Assembly: GCF_032842345.1 (NCBI RefSeq)
Contig: NZ_WBKO01000001.1
Coordinates: forward strand, 930,001-994,000
Reading direction: 5' to 3'
DNA: 64,000 bases
Source: Methanoculleus caldifontis
Lineage (GTDB): Archaea; Halobacteriota; Methanomicrobia; Methanomicrobiales; Methanoculleaceae
In this document: in pieces, positions 1-8,669 of the stretch
How positions within the stretch are numbered: the first letter of the stretch is position 1
Layout of the letters: every line of letters begins with the position of its first letter
Program-made: the position numbers and the translations under genes
Notes under the pieces: model-generated
Databases searched by the model: none
What the model saw: only the letters and a program-made list of their open reading frames with translations
What the model was told of the DNA's origin: nothing

Positions 1-39
1 GAAATATGGCCGGAAATCGTTCAAGATTGGATAAGATAA
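1..39 (+). CDS. possible 3' end of mcrC (partial)
   Basis: Frame 1 is open from the left edge to a TAA at 37-39 and encodes about 12 residues ending DWIR. In the usual mcrBDCGA order the gene before mcrG is mcrC, so this is probably the McrC C-terminus. The fragment is too short to recognise by itself, and the call rests on gene order alone. Confidence 0.4.
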   Translation, partial: EIWPEIVQDWIR

Positions 40-69
40 GATATCAATCGCTTTGAGGTGAATTGAAAC

Positions 70-834
70 ATGGCATACAAGCCCCAGTACGGTCCCGGGA
101 CATCGATTGTCGCCGAGAACCGTCGCAAACAGATGAACCCCAAGCAGAAGCTTGAGAAGGTTCGCTCCGTAACGGATGAGGACATCGTGCTGATCCTCGG
201 CCACCGCGCTCCCGGATCGGCATACCCGAGTGCTCACCCGCCGCTCGCCGAGCAGCAGGAAGTCGACTGCCCGATGCGCAAGCTCGTCAAGCCCACCGAG
301 GGTGCACAGGCCGGCGACCGCGTCCGCTACATCCAGTTCGCGGACTCGATGTTCAACGCCCCCTCGCAGCCCTACCAGCGGACCTACACCGAGATGTACC
401 GCTTCCGTGGTATCGACCCCGGTACGCTCTCCGGTCGTCAGATCGTCGAGTGCCGCGAGCGCGACCTCGAGAAGTACTCCAAGGAACTCATCGAGACCGA
501 GATGTTCGACCCCGCTCTCGTCGGCATCCGTGGCGCGACCGTGCACGGCCACTCGCTCCGTCTCGCTGAAGACGGCATGATGTTCGACATGCTCCAGAGG
601 AACGTCCTCGGTGAGGATGGCATCGTCAAGTACGTCAAGAACCAGATCGGCGAGCCCCTCGACCGTGCGGTTGCCGTCGGCAAGCCCATGGACGAGAAGT
701 GGCTCAAGGCCCACACGACGATCTTCCACTCGCTCGTCGGAACCGCCTACCGTGACGACGCCGAATACGTCGAATATGTCCAGCGCATCCACTCGCTGCG
801 CACGAAATACGGCTTCATGCCGAAAGAGGAGTGA
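70..834 (+). CDS. mcrG: methyl-coenzyme M reductase gamma subunit
   Basis: Gamma subunit (254 aa) of the cytoplasmic (alpha-beta-gamma)2 enzyme that reduces methyl-coenzyme M with coenzyme B to methane and the heterodisulfide. The N-terminus [10 protein letters not shown], the segment [19 protein letters not shown], the [14 protein letters not shown] stretch and the length are typical of McrG. The ATG at 70 is preceded by a strong Shine-Dalgarno sequence, GAGGTGA, near 55-61. mcrA follows five bases after the stop, so the two are co-transcribed as the end of the mcr operon; mcrB, mcrD and most of mcrC would lie left of the window. Confidence 0.98.
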   Translation: MAYKPQYGPGTSIVAENRRKQMNPKQKLEKVRSVTDEDIVLILGHRAPGSAYPSAHPPLAEQQEVDCPMRKLVKPTEGAQAGDRVRYIQFADSMFNAPSQPYQRTYTEMYRFRGIDPGTLSGRQIVECRERDLEKYSKELIETEMFDPALVGIRGATVHGHSLRLAEDGMMFDMLQRNVLGEDGIVKYVKNQIGEPLDRAVAVGKPMDEKWLKAHTTIFHSLVGTAYRDDAEYVEYVQRIHSLRTKYGFMPKEE

Positions 835-839
835 TTACA

Positions 840-2546
840 ATGGCAAAGATTGAGAGATCCCAGAAACTGTTCCTGAAGGCGCTCAAGGAGAAGTTCCAGG
901 GGCAGGACGTCGAGTCCGAGACCGCCGAGTTCTACAAGTTCAACGGCGTCCGGCAGTCTCCCCGCAAGATGGAGTTCATGAAGGCAAGCCGTGCCGTCGA
1001 GATGGACCGCGGCATCTCCATGTACGACCCCGAACGCTGCCACCTCGGCGGTATCCCGATGGGCCAGCGCCAGCTGATGACCTACGAAGTCTCCGGCACC
1101 GGTGTCTTCGTGGAGGGTGACGACCTGCACTTCGTCAACAACGCTGCAATGCAGCAGATGTGGGACGACATCCGGCGGACCGTCATCGTCGGCATGGACC
1201 TCGCCCACCAGACCCTGCAGAAGCGTCTCGGCAAGGAAGTTACTCCTGAGACCATCAACGAGTACCTCCACATCTTAAACCACGCGATGCCCGGCGGCGC
1301 CGTCGTCCAGGAACACATGGTCGAGACCCACCCCGGCCTCGTCGACGACTGTTTCGTCAAGGTCTTCACCGGCGACCAGGAACTCGCTGACGACATCGAG
1401 CCCCAGTTCCTCCTGAACATCGAGAAGCTCTTCCCTGCAAAGCAGGCCGAGGAACTCAAGGCCGAGATCGGCAAGAGCATGTACCAGGCGATCCACATCC
1501 CGACCGCGGTCTCCAGGACCTGCGACGGTGGAACGACCTCCCGGTGGTCTGCAATGCAGATCGGTATGTCCTTCATCGCCGCGTACCGCATGTGCGCCGG
1601 CGAAGCGGCAGTCGCCGACCTCTCCTACGCTGCAAAGCACGCAGGCGTCGTCAACATGGGCTCTGTCCTGCCCGCCCGGCGTGCCCGTGGCCCGAACGAG
1701 CCCGGTGGCATCAAGTTCGGTCTCTTCGCCGATATCGTCCAGGCGAACCGGAAGTACCCCAATGACCCCGCCAAGGCTGCCCTTGAGGTCGTCGGCGCCG
1801 GAACCATGCTCTACGACCAGATCTGGCTCGGCTCCTACATGTCCGGCGGTGTCGGATTCACCCAGTACGCGACCGCGGCCTACACCGACAACATCCTCGA
1901 CGAGTTCACCTACTACGGTATGGACTACGTCAAGGACAAGTACAACGTCGACTGGAAGAACCCGAGCCCCAGCGACAAGGTCAAGCCGACCCAGGAGATC
2001 GTCAACGACATGGCGACCGAGGTCACCCTCAACGCCATGGAGCAGTACGAGCAGTTCCCGACCATGATGGAGGACCACTTCGGCGGGTCCCAGCGTGCCG
2101 GTGTCATCGCCGCCGCATCCGGTCTCACGACCTCCATCGCGACCGGAAACTCCAACGCCGGTCTGAACGCCTGGTACCTCTCCATGCTCCTGCACAAGGA
2201 CGGATGGTCGCGTCTCGGCTTCTTCGGCTACGACCTCCAGGACCAGTGCGGTTCCGCGAACTCGCTCTCCATGGAGTCCGACCGCGGTCTGATGGGCGAA
2301 CTGCGTGGCCCGAACTACCCGAACTACGCGATGAACGTCGGACACCAGGGCGAGTACGCCGCAATCGTCGCGGGTGCTCACTACGGCCGCAGCGATGCGT
2401 TCTGCTACAGCCCGCTCGTGAAGGTCTGCTTCGCCGACCCGGCCCTGAAGTTCGACTTCGCCGAGCCCCGCCGCGAGTTCGCGAAGGGTGCGATCCGCGA
2501 GTTCATGCCTGCCGGCGAGCGCTCGCTCATCGTCCCGGCCAGGTAA
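840..2546 (+). CDS. mcrA: methyl-coenzyme M reductase alpha subunit
   Basis: Catalytic alpha subunit (568 aa) that carries coenzyme F430. The start is the ATG at 840, giving the family N-terminus [25 protein letters not shown] just upstream overlaps the mcrG stop, and a GTG at 831 in the same frame is less likely. Visible hallmarks include [14 protein letters not shown], the region of the methylated active-site arginine in characterised enzymes; [20 protein letters not shown]; and GYDLQDQCG, where the thioglycine and methylcysteine of known enzymes lie. Whether those residues are modified here cannot be read from DNA. It is the last gene of the operon. Confidence 0.99.
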   Translation: MAKIERSQKLFLKALKEKFQGQDVESETAEFYKFNGVRQSPRKMEFMKASRAVEMDRGISMYDPERCHLGGIPMGQRQLMTYEVSGTGVFVEGDDLHFVNNAAMQQMWDDIRRTVIVGMDLAHQTLQKRLGKEVTPETINEYLHILNHAMPGGAVVQEHMVETHPGLVDDCFVKVFTGDQELADDIEPQFLLNIEKLFPAKQAEELKAEIGKSMYQAIHIPTAVSRTCDGGTTSRWSAMQIGMSFIAAYRMCAGEAAVADLSYAAKHAGVVNMGSVLPARRARGPNEPGGIKFGLFADIVQANRKYPNDPAKAALEVVGAGTMLYDQIWLGSYMSGGVGFTQYATAAYTDNILDEFTYYGMDYVKDKYNVDWKNPSPSDKVKPTQEIVNDMATEVTLNAMEQYEQFPTMMEDHFGGSQRAGVIAAASGLTTSIATGNSNAGLNAWYLSMLLHKDGWSRLGFFGYDLQDQCGSANSLSMESDRGLMGELRGPNYPNYAMNVGHQGEYAAIVAGAHYGRSDAFCYSPLVKVCFADPALKFDFAEPRREFAKGAIREFMPAGERSLIVPAR

Positions 2547-2557
2547 ACCCCTCTATC

Positions 2558-2570
2558 ACCCCCTTTTTAA
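2558..2570 (+). terminator. T-tract terminator after mcrA
   Basis: C/T-rich stretch with five consecutive T (2564-2568), 12-24 bases after the mcrA stop. This is the usual form of an archaeal intrinsic terminator; there is no clear hairpin. Confidence 0.5.
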
Positions 2571-2870
2571 GTTGCACGTCCTCACATCCGTGATCGCAAG
2601 CATTCCTGCCGATCGGACGGAGAAGGTGGAGCGAGTGGTTCTCACTCGCCCACGTATTATGATAGTATAAATTCATATCACGAAGTTTGCTTATTTTCAG
2701 TGTTTTATTCGCACTTTCGGTCTTCCCGGCCACCGCGACGCCCGCCCCGGTCACCGGGAGGCGCGCGGGGGTTGGGTTGAGGCTGTTCGAGCACTCGAGA
2801 AGCTCGTTCGGCTTTGTTGAATCCCTTTCCCTGAGATCGAATCGTCTGCAGAATTCTCCATACCACTCGA

Positions 2871-2986
2871 CTCACGCGAAGCCGCGAAGTGCGAGCGTAG
2901 CGAGCTTGAGCACCGTCTGGTGCGAAGAACGCGAAGGAGGCTGTCAGTATCCATTCAGGCTTCGTGCCTCCGCGGCTTCGCGTGAG
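2871..2986. repeat. dispersed palindromic repeat, copy 1 (116 bp)
   Basis: Bounded by a perfect 16-bp inverted repeat: CTCACGCGAAGCCGCG at 2871-2886 and its complement at 2971-2986. The interior (GCGAAGGAGGCTGTC...ATCCATT) resembles the interior of the copy at 34738. It is intergenic between mcrA and dinB. The 925-base gap 2547-3471 otherwise holds no convincing gene: a 130-codon frame at 2687-3079 runs straight through this repeat and looks spurious. Confidence 0.8.
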
Positions 2987-3128
2987 GTCACATCACCACC
3001 ATCTCGTGGTACCTGGACGTTCTCCAGAGGATGTGAAGCATTTCAACAGAGCCGCTCGTTCACGATAGATTCTCGGTGAAGCGCGGCGTCCCGCCAAGAA
3101 TGGGGCATGGGCACCGCAAGATGCGAGA

Positions 3129-3240
3129 CGTGAAAGCCGCGAGGGAGTCACCTACGCCAATCTCCTTTTCTTCGCGCTCTTCGCGGCTTCGCGTGCGATG
3201 TCGATGTAGGGACAACGATATGGTCTCACGCGAAAGCCGT
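3129..3240. repeat. dispersed palindromic repeat, degenerate copies
   Basis: A degenerate left arm (CGTGAAAGCCGCGAG, near 3129) faces TCGCGGCTTCGCGTG at 3181-3195. Another arm, TCTCACGCGAAAGCC, follows from 3224. The sequence before that arm, CGATATGGTCTC, recurs before the copy near 4575, so some flanking sequence belongs to the repeat unit. Confidence 0.6.
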
Positions 3241-3410
3241 GATGGGCGACTTACACCCCTCTCTCGCTCGCTCTGTGCGCACTTCGGGCGGGGTAATGTG
3301 AGGTGGGCGGTCCTGGGAAACTGTTTCAAAGCATCAGATCCCGTCCTTCCTCTGTCACCGCTCACCCTATGGGCAGTAAGTCTCCACGGTGCTCTTTCCT
3401 CACCCCACCA

Positions 3411-3426
3411 AACCCCCTATATCGCC
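3411..3426 (+). promoter_or_regulatory. putative dinB promoter
   Basis: CCCCTATATCGCC contains a TATA-like core at about 3416-3423. Transcription would begin near 3445, about 25 bases before the GGGGAGGAG Shine-Dalgarno sequence at 3455-3463. Confidence 0.35.
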
Positions 3427-3471
3427 GGACCTCCAACACTTTCGTGAAGAACCCGGGGAGGAGTTCATAGC

Positions 3472-4554
3472 GTGACGACCGGCGGTCGGATCATCCTGCA
3501 CGTGGACATGGACAGTTTCTTCGCCTCCGTGGAGGTCCGCCGCGACCCGTCTCTTGCCGGGAGGCCGGTGATCGTCGGCGCCGACCCGAAGGGAGGGACG
3601 GGTCGGGGGGTCGTGAGCACCTGCTCGTATGAGGCCCGGCGTTACGGGGTCCGCTCCGGCATGCCCATATCGCGGGCGTACGACCTCTGCCCGCACGGTG
3701 TCTACCTCCCGGTGGACCGGCCGCTCTATGCCGGTGCCTCAGCGGAGATCATGGCGATCCTCTCCCGGCACGCCGACCGGATCGAGCAGGTGAGCATCGA
3801 CGAGGCCTACCTCGACGTCAGCTCCGCCGGGAGTTTCCCGGCGGCGAGGGCGCTTGCCGCCGCGATCAAGCGGGAGGTCCGCGAAGAGGCGGGGCTCACC
3901 TGCTCCGTCGGCGTCGCCCCGGGCAAGGCCGTCGCGAAGATCGCCTCCGACTACGAAAAGCCCGACGGGCTGACGATCGTCGCCCCGGAGGAGGTCGCGG
4001 GGTTCCTCGCCCCCCTCCCGGTCGAGAAGATCCCCGGCATCGGGAGGAAGACCGGCGAGGATCTCCGGCAGATGGGGGTCCTGACCGTCGGCGACCTTGC
4101 CCGGTGTGACGTCCAGGACCTTATCTCCCGGTTCGGGAGGGCCGGCATCCAGATGCACCGCCTCGCCCGGGGTATCGACGACCGCGAGGTGCGGGACCGG
4201 GGAGGGTGCCGGTCCGTCTCCCGCGAGACGACGTTCGACGCGGATACCGCCGACCCCTCCACCCTCTCGGGGACTCTCCTGGACCTCGCCGGCGACGTCG
4301 CGGGCACCCTCGCGGCGGACGGCCTGCGGTGCCGGACCGTCACCGTCAAGGTCAGGTACCGGGGATTCGAGACGCACACCCGGTCGAGGACGCTGGAGCG
4401 GTTTAGTGACGATCCGGGGGCGATCCGGCGGGCTGCATCCGCCCTGCTCCTCCCGTTCCTCAACGGCCGGCCCGTCAGGCTCATCGGGGTCAGGCTCTCG
4501 ACGCTCGAGGGGGGCCGGACCCGGCAGGCATCGATCGACGAGTTCCTCTCCTGA
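3472..4554 (+). CDS. dinB: DNA polymerase IV (Y family)
   Basis: Error-prone translesion DNA polymerase, 360 aa, normal length. Catalytic carboxylates are visible in HVDMDSFFASVE near residue 10 and SIDEAYLDVS near residue 105. A helix-hairpin-helix thumb follows (VEKIPGIGRKTGEDL), then the little-finger domain. The final residues, QASIDEFLS, fit a PCNA-interacting PIP box (Q-x-x-I-x-x-F-L), as expected for an archaeal Pol IV that binds the sliding clamp. The GTG start is chosen because GGGGAGGAG lies eight bases upstream. It stands alone between repeat-rich gaps; no lesion-response operator is obvious. Confidence 0.96.
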   Translation: MTTGGRIILHVDMDSFFASVEVRRDPSLAGRPVIVGADPKGGTGRGVVSTCSYEARRYGVRSGMPISRAYDLCPHGVYLPVDRPLYAGASAEIMAILSRHADRIEQVSIDEAYLDVSSAGSFPAARALAAAIKREVREEAGLTCSVGVAPGKAVAKIASDYEKPDGLTIVAPEEVAGFLAPLPVEKIPGIGRKTGEDLRQMGVLTVGDLARCDVQDLISRFGRAGIQMHRLARGIDDREVRDRGGCRSVSRETTFDADTADPSTLSGTLLDLAGDVAGTLAADGLRCRTVTVKVRYRGFETHTRSRTLERFSDDPGAIRRAASALLLPFLNGRPVRLIGVRLSTLEGGRTRQASIDEFLS

Positions 4555-4576
4555 CAGGTTGGGCAGCGATATGGTC

Positions 4577-4730
4577 TCGCGCGAAGTCCGGTGGTTACTT
4601 ACAACAGTCTCCTTCGCGGCTTCGTGTCTTCGCGTGAGGGCGCGTCATCGCCCATAAACTGTCAGCTCACCCGAAGCCGCGAAGAACGCGAAGTTCGGTA
4701 AATGGGTGTGCAATGCTCCTTTGCGGCTTC
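4577..4730. repeat. dispersed palindromic repeats, two copies
   Basis: First copy: TCTCGCGCGAAGTCC near 4576 paired with CTTCGCGTGAGG ending near 4639. Second copy: CTCACCCGAAGCCGCG at about 4665, followed by GAAGAACGCGAAG and TTCGGTAAATGGG, closing with TTTGCGGCTTCCTG near 4728. GGTAAATGG is the complement of CCATTTACC inside the 34738 copy, so this copy is inverted relative to that one. They fill the gap between dinB and the protease gene. Confidence 0.7.
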
Positions 4731-4799
4731 CTGTAAGATAGCGAGATCCGGCCGGCCGCAGGGCGAACCTTCTTTACGTGGCGTGCGCATCCTGCCGGC

Positions 4800-5633
4800 A
4801 TGCCCGACATCTGGACCGTGCTCCTTGCCGCCCTGCTCCTTCTCATTTTTGCGGTGCCGGTAGTCCAGCAGCAGGTGACCCGGGCCAGGCGCCTGCGGGC
4901 AATCCGGGACCTCGAGGCCGAACGCCGGACGCGGGTCATCGCCCTCATCCACCGGCAGGAGCGGGTCGCTTTTCTCGGCATCCCGTTCTACCGCTATATC
5001 GACATCAATGACTCCGAGGAGATCCTCCGGGCGATCCGGCTCACCCCGTCGGAGATGCCGATCGATTTTATCGTCCACACCCCCGGCGGCCTGGTCCTCT
5101 CCTCGGAGCAGATCGCGATGGCGCTCCGGCGGCATAAGGGGAAGATAACGATATTCGTCCCCCACTACGCCATGTCGGGCGGAACGCTCCTCTGCCTCGC
5201 CGCCGACGAGGTGGTGATGGACGAGAACGCCGTCCTGGGCCCGGTCGACCCCCGGATCGGCGACTACCCGGCAGCCTCGATCCTGCGGGTCCCGCACCTG
5301 AAGCCGCCGGAGGAGATCGAGGACGAGACCTTCATCCTGGTCGACATCGCATCGAAAGCCCGGAACCAGATGCGGGAGTTTGTCACGGTCCTGCTCCTTG
5401 ACCGGATGGAGCCTGAGCGTGCAGACTCCCTCGCACGCCTGCTCACGGAAGGGACATGGACCCACGACTACCCGATCACCTTCGAGCAGGCGCGGGACCT
5501 CGGCCTCCCCGTCATCCCCGGCATGCCTGCCGGGGTGTACCGGCTAATGGACCTCTTTCCCCAGGCGATGGTCCGCCGCCCGTCGGTCGCCTATGTCCCG
5601 GTGCCCTACCGGGAGGAGGAGAAGGGTCGGTGA
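4800..5633 (+). CDS. membrane-anchored ClpP-class serine protease (SDH proteinase/DUF114-like)
   Basis: 277 aa. An N-terminal hydrophobic segment (residues about 6-24) would anchor it in the membrane; the remainder is a crotonase/ClpP-like fold. HTPGG (93-97) is the typical oxyanion-loop motif, and MSGGTL places the candidate nucleophile at Ser126; DENAVLGPVDPRIG follows as in the SppA/ClpP superfamily. This matches the archaeal group labelled serine dehydrogenase proteinase (old DUF114), whose physiological substrates are unclear. No NfeD partner or ATPase gene is adjacent. No Shine-Dalgarno sequence is evident at the ATG. It is flanked by repeats on the left and a lipoprotein gene on the right. 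Confidence 0.85.
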   Translation: MPDIWTVLLAALLLLIFAVPVVQQQVTRARRLRAIRDLEAERRTRVIALIHRQERVAFLGIPFYRYIDINDSEEILRAIRLTPSEMPIDFIVHTPGGLVLSSEQIAMALRRHKGKITIFVPHYAMSGGTLLCLAADEVVMDENAVLGPVDPRIGDYPAASILRVPHLKPPEEIEDETFILVDIASKARNQMREFVTVLLLDRMEPERADSLARLLTEGTWTHDYPITFEQARDLGLPVIPGMPAGVYRLMDLFPQAMVRRPSVAYVPVPYREEEKGR

Positions 5634-5772
5634 AACGTGACCGTGCGTCTTCGGGCACGGCGAGGCCTACCCTGTTTTAAGGTTCCGGCGCCAAGATCAC
5701 TCCATTCACGGCACGCGACTGCGGGCATGCCGGTCCCGGAGGGCGCGGATGCCGGACGACGAGGAAACGGCA

Positions 5773-6204
5773 ATGACGACTTCAACGATTCTGCAGAGAT
5801 CATTCGTGTGCCTCTTTTTCGCGGCGGTGCTGCTCTCCGCCGGGTGCCTCGGGCAGGAGCAGGCCCCCGCGGTCGAGGGGCCCGCCCCGGAGTTCCGGGG
5901 GGAGACATTTAACTACGACGACCGCGTGATATTCCGCTTCATTCCGGAGACCGATGAGGCGGGGACCTATAGTGTGAACTACATCCTCGAGCAGGGCGTT
6001 TCCTGGGGAACGACGAGAGAATCACGGGAAAACGTGATCTTCGCGAACGTCTCACGCGCCAATCCCATCGAGTTCGTTCTCCCCCGCGAGTCGCCGTCGG
6101 ACACTGCGGCGGTCGAGATCGAGATCCGGAGCACGGCCGGCGTTCTCCTGTACAAGAGCCGGATAGCGGTAACCCCTGTGACACCCACCCCGACACTCCC
6201 CTGA
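5773..6204 (+). CDS. small putative lipoprotein
   Basis: 143 aa from ATG 5773. That start is preferred over an in-frame ATG at 5749 because GAGG at 5761-5764 sits at ribosome-binding distance and the protein then begins directly with a signal peptide. The hydrophobic core FVCLFFAAVLLSAGC ends in a lipobox-like LSAGC, suggesting lipid attachment at the outer face of the membrane. The rest looks beta-rich (NYDDRVIFRFIPETDEAGTY, then VEIEIRSTAGVLLYKSRIAV), as in small extracytoplasmic beta domains, and ends in a Thr/Pro tail (TPVTPTPTLP). I do not recognise the family, and nothing nearby suggests a partner. Confidence 0.75.
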   Translation: MTTSTILQRSFVCLFFAAVLLSAGCLGQEQAPAVEGPAPEFRGETFNYDDRVIFRFIPETDEAGTYSVNYILEQGVSWGTTRESRENVIFANVSRANPIEFVLPRESPSDTAAVEIEIRSTAGVLLYKSRIAVTPVTPTPTLP

Positions 6205-6252
6205 TCCGGGACGGGTTCCCAGCACTTATCCCATCCCGCAACCCACTTTCTT

Positions 6253-6690
6253 TTGATCGTGAGCACCTACCTCCAGCTGGGCCTGGACGCGTTCGACCGC
6301 TCGCAGCCCCCGCTCTGCGCTGATCGTCCCGACCTGAACGGTTTTCGCCGGCTCTGCTGCCGGTGCCCTTTTGCCGCGAGGAGCGGAGGCCTGATCTACT
6401 GCGATCGGTTCGCGATTCCCATCCGGACGCGGGAGAAGTATGCTCTGTTGGGATGGAAGAAGGTCCGCAACACGATCCTCGCACGTGACGGCCACCGGTG
6501 CGCCGTCTGCAACGGGGACCGCGACCTCCACATCCATCATCTCGACCACGACCCCACGAACGACGATCCGGGGAACCTGGTCACGCTCTGCGGCATCTGC
6601 CACGCCCGGGTGCATACCGAGCTCCGCCGCGAGGGAGGGGCAGGACGGGTGGCACGGGTGCTCCCGGCTGCGCGCCGCCGTTTTCGCTGA
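6253..6690 (+). CDS. HNH endonuclease-domain protein
   Basis: About 145 aa. The C-terminal half is a classic HNH module: CAVC near residue 84, the IHHLDHDPTNDDP core, then LCGICHARVH, giving two CxxC pairs for a structural zinc and the catalytic His. The N-terminal half carries another Cys cluster (CCRCP, then YCDRF) that may bind a second zinc. HNH proteins are metal-dependent nicking or cleaving nucleases; the role of such solitary small ones is usually unknown. Start uncertain: TTG at 6253 or GTG at 6259, neither with a ribosome site. No methylase or intein is adjacent, so a restriction role is not supported. Confidence 0.8.
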   Translation: MIVSTYLQLGLDAFDRSQPPLCADRPDLNGFRRLCCRCPFAARSGGLIYCDRFAIPIRTREKYALLGWKKVRNTILARDGHRCAVCNGDRDLHIHHLDHDPTNDDPGNLVTLCGICHARVHTELRREGGAGRVARVLPAARRRFR

Positions 6691-6757
6691 CGCTCGCCCG
6701 TCCTGCCGCCCCTGAAAGCCGCTCAGGTGGCCCCGGCCGGCATCCGCGGTGGGGGAA

Positions 6758-6770
6758 CGATTATATCGTA
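6758..6770 (+). promoter_or_regulatory. putative promoter of the TPR gene
   Basis: TATA-like ATTATATCG at about 6760-6768 lies 35-45 bases before the likely start codons at 6803/6812. Confidence 0.35.
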
Positions 6771-6802
6771 TGCCCGCTACCAGATGCGTTACCACGGGGG
6801 GA

Positions 6803-7642
6803 ATGACCGGAGTGAGTATAACAGAGCGACTCTTCGGCAGGGCCGATCCCGGAGACCGGCGGGGTCCCGAGACCGACGCGGCAGTGAGCAGAAAGGCGGT
6901 TTCTCTGGCCCAGCAGGGGCACCTCGGCGAGGCGATCGCGTGCTTCGACCGGGTGCTCGCAGAGGACCCGGCCAACGTGAAGATGTGGAACAACAAGGGC
7001 GTCTTCCTCGACCTTCTCGGACGGGACCAGGACGCCCTGGCCTGCTGGGAGATGGCGCTCTCGATCGACCCGGAATTTGCTCCGGCCTGGGTCTCCCGGG
7101 GGATGCTGCACCGGCGCCGCAACCGGTTCGACGAGGCGCTCGCGTGCTATGATCGCGCCCTCGAGATCAACCCGGACTCCGCGGTCGCCTGGTACAACCG
7201 GAGCGGGATATTCGTCGCGCAGCGCCTTCTGGACGAGGCGGTCGCCTGCTACGAGCGGGTGCTCGCCCTTGACCCTCATTTCGTGGCGGCCTGGACCGAT
7301 CTCGGCTACGCCCGTTTCCTCCAGCACCGGCACGAGGAGGCCGTCGCCTGCTACGACCGGGCCATCGCCGACGACCCCGGGAGCGTCCGGGTCTGGAGCC
7401 TGAAGGGGGGCGCCCTGTACGCGCTCGGCGAGTACCGCAAATCGCTCGAATGCTTCGACCGGGTGCTCTCGCTCGATCCGAAGTATGCCGCCGGATGGAG
7501 CATGAAGTGCAGCGTCCTCTACCACCTCGGCATGTACCGCCACGCGCTCGCATGTGCCGACAAGGCGCTCGAGATCAATCCCTCCTGCGAGCTGACCACC
7601 CAGGTCCGCAAGATGCTCGTCGGCCTCATCGAGAAGTGGTGA
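6803..7642 (+). CDS. TPR-repeat protein with a cysteine in each repeat
   Basis: 279 aa from ATG 6803; GTG at 6812 is an alternative with GGGGGA about ten bases upstream. After a charged leader of about 27 residues, seven consecutive 34-residue tetratricopeptide repeats fill the protein, each ending with a DP or NP turn (AEDP, SIDP, EINP, ALDP, ADDP, SLDP, EINP). These helical arrays are protein-protein scaffolds, probably cytoplasmic since there is no signal or membrane segment. All seven repeats have Cys at the same place in the second helix (ACFDRVL, ACWEMAL, ACYDRAL, ACYERVL, ACYDRAI, ECFDRVL, ACADKAL). It is monocistronic; no partner can be deduced from the context. Confidence 0.9.
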   Translation: MTGVSITERLFGRADPGDRRGPETDAAVSRKAVSLAQQGHLGEAIACFDRVLAEDPANVKMWNNKGVFLDLLGRDQDALACWEMALSIDPEFAPAWVSRGMLHRRRNRFDEALACYDRALEINPDSAVAWYNRSGIFVAQRLLDEAVACYERVLALDPHFVAAWTDLGYARFLQHRHEEAVACYDRAIADDPGSVRVWSLKGGALYALGEYRKSLECFDRVLSLDPKYAAGWSMKCSVLYHLGMYRHALACADKALEINPSCELTTQVRKMLVGLIEKW

Positions 7643-7803
7643 CGGCCCCGGCTCTTTTCTCCGGGCCCGCGCCGCCCGGACCGTTCCGGAAGGTTGACGC
7701 CGGGCGCCGTCCAACCGGTGACTGTCGCGCCGGGCGGGAACTCTCCCCCGGGGGAGACTCCGACCTCCTATTACCCGGCGATGCCAACAGGTGGATGTAA
7801 TCC

Positions 7804-8658
7804 ATGCCAGTCGATCAGATCCCTATCGGCACGTTCTCGCAGATCACCCGGCTCTCGCAGAAGGCGCTCCGCCTCTACGACGAGCGGGGGCTCCTCGTCC
7901 CCGCGGCAAGAGACATCTGCACGGGATACCGCTACTACACCTTTGCCCAGGTCGAGCGCGGCATCCGTATCCGGCACCTGCTCTGGCTGGGGTTCGGCCT
8001 CTCCGAGGTCGAGACCATCCTCGATGCGCGGGAACGGGGGGATGCCGGGACGATACGGGATCTCTTTCGCGCACGTCTCGCTGAGACCGAGCGGGAGGTT
8101 GGACGGCTGCATGCGATCGCAGAGGTCCTGCGGGTGCAGGACCCGCTGAACGGAGGATTCCGTATGTCGATCACCGAACCTGTCATCAAAGAGATCCCAT
8201 CCCTGCGGGCGCTTTCCCGCCGGGAGCGGGGTGTGTACCAGGAAGCGATCCCGAGACTGATCGGGGAACTCTGCGCTTATGTCTATCCTGCTGATGGGCG
8301 GCAGCCCGCTGCACGGGTGGCCGGGCCGATCATGTTCGTCTGCCACGACGAGGAGTACCGGGAGACGGACGCCGATATCGAGGTCGCGATCCCGATCACG
8401 GGGTCCGTCAACCTCGACGGGTCCGCCATCGAGGTCCGGACCCTTCCTGGCGGCCGGTTCGTCTCGGTGCTCCACACGGGCCCCTACGGCGGGGTCGGGA
8501 AGGCGTACGAGCGGCTCTTTGCCTACATGGGCGAGCACGGCCTCGCGCCGGCCGGCCCCTCGCGGGAGCTCTACCTCAACGACCCCGCAGAGGTGCCGGA
8601 AGACGAACTCATGACCGAGGTCCAGTTCCCGGTGACGGACCTCCCGCTGTCCCCCTGA
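7804..8658 (+). CDS. MerR-family regulator with GyrI-like effector domain
   Basis: 284 aa. Residues 1-75 form a MerR winged helix (IGTFSQITRLSQKALRLYDE, then GYRYYTFAQVERGIRIRHL). A dimerisation helix follows at 80-115, and from about 120 there is a GyrI/BmrR-type effector-binding domain (EIPSLRALSRRERGVY...LPGGRFVSVLHTGPYGG...YLNDPAEVPEDELMTEVQFP). This architecture is that of BmrR, which senses bulky organic cations, although the archaeal ligand is unknown. AGGTGGATG precedes the ATG. No transporter gene is adjacent; the next gene is convergent, so its target is likely elsewhere or autoregulation. No MerR operator could be confidently identified. Confidence 0.93.
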   Translation: MPVDQIPIGTFSQITRLSQKALRLYDERGLLVPAARDICTGYRYYTFAQVERGIRIRHLLWLGFGLSEVETILDARERGDAGTIRDLFRARLAETEREVGRLHAIAEVLRVQDPLNGGFRMSITEPVIKEIPSLRALSRRERGVYQEAIPRLIGELCAYVYPADGRQPAARVAGPIMFVCHDEEYRETDADIEVAIPITGSVNLDGSAIEVRTLPGGRFVSVLHTGPYGGVGKAYERLFAYMGEHGLAPAGPSRELYLNDPAEVPEDELMTEVQFPVTDLPLSP

Positions 8659-8669
8659 AGGGGGAACGG

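Noticed and set aside
2687-3079. 130-codon open frame between mcrA and dinB
   Set aside because: It runs through the palindromic repeat at 2871-2986, has Arg/Ser-rich composition, no ribosome site and no recognisable fold.
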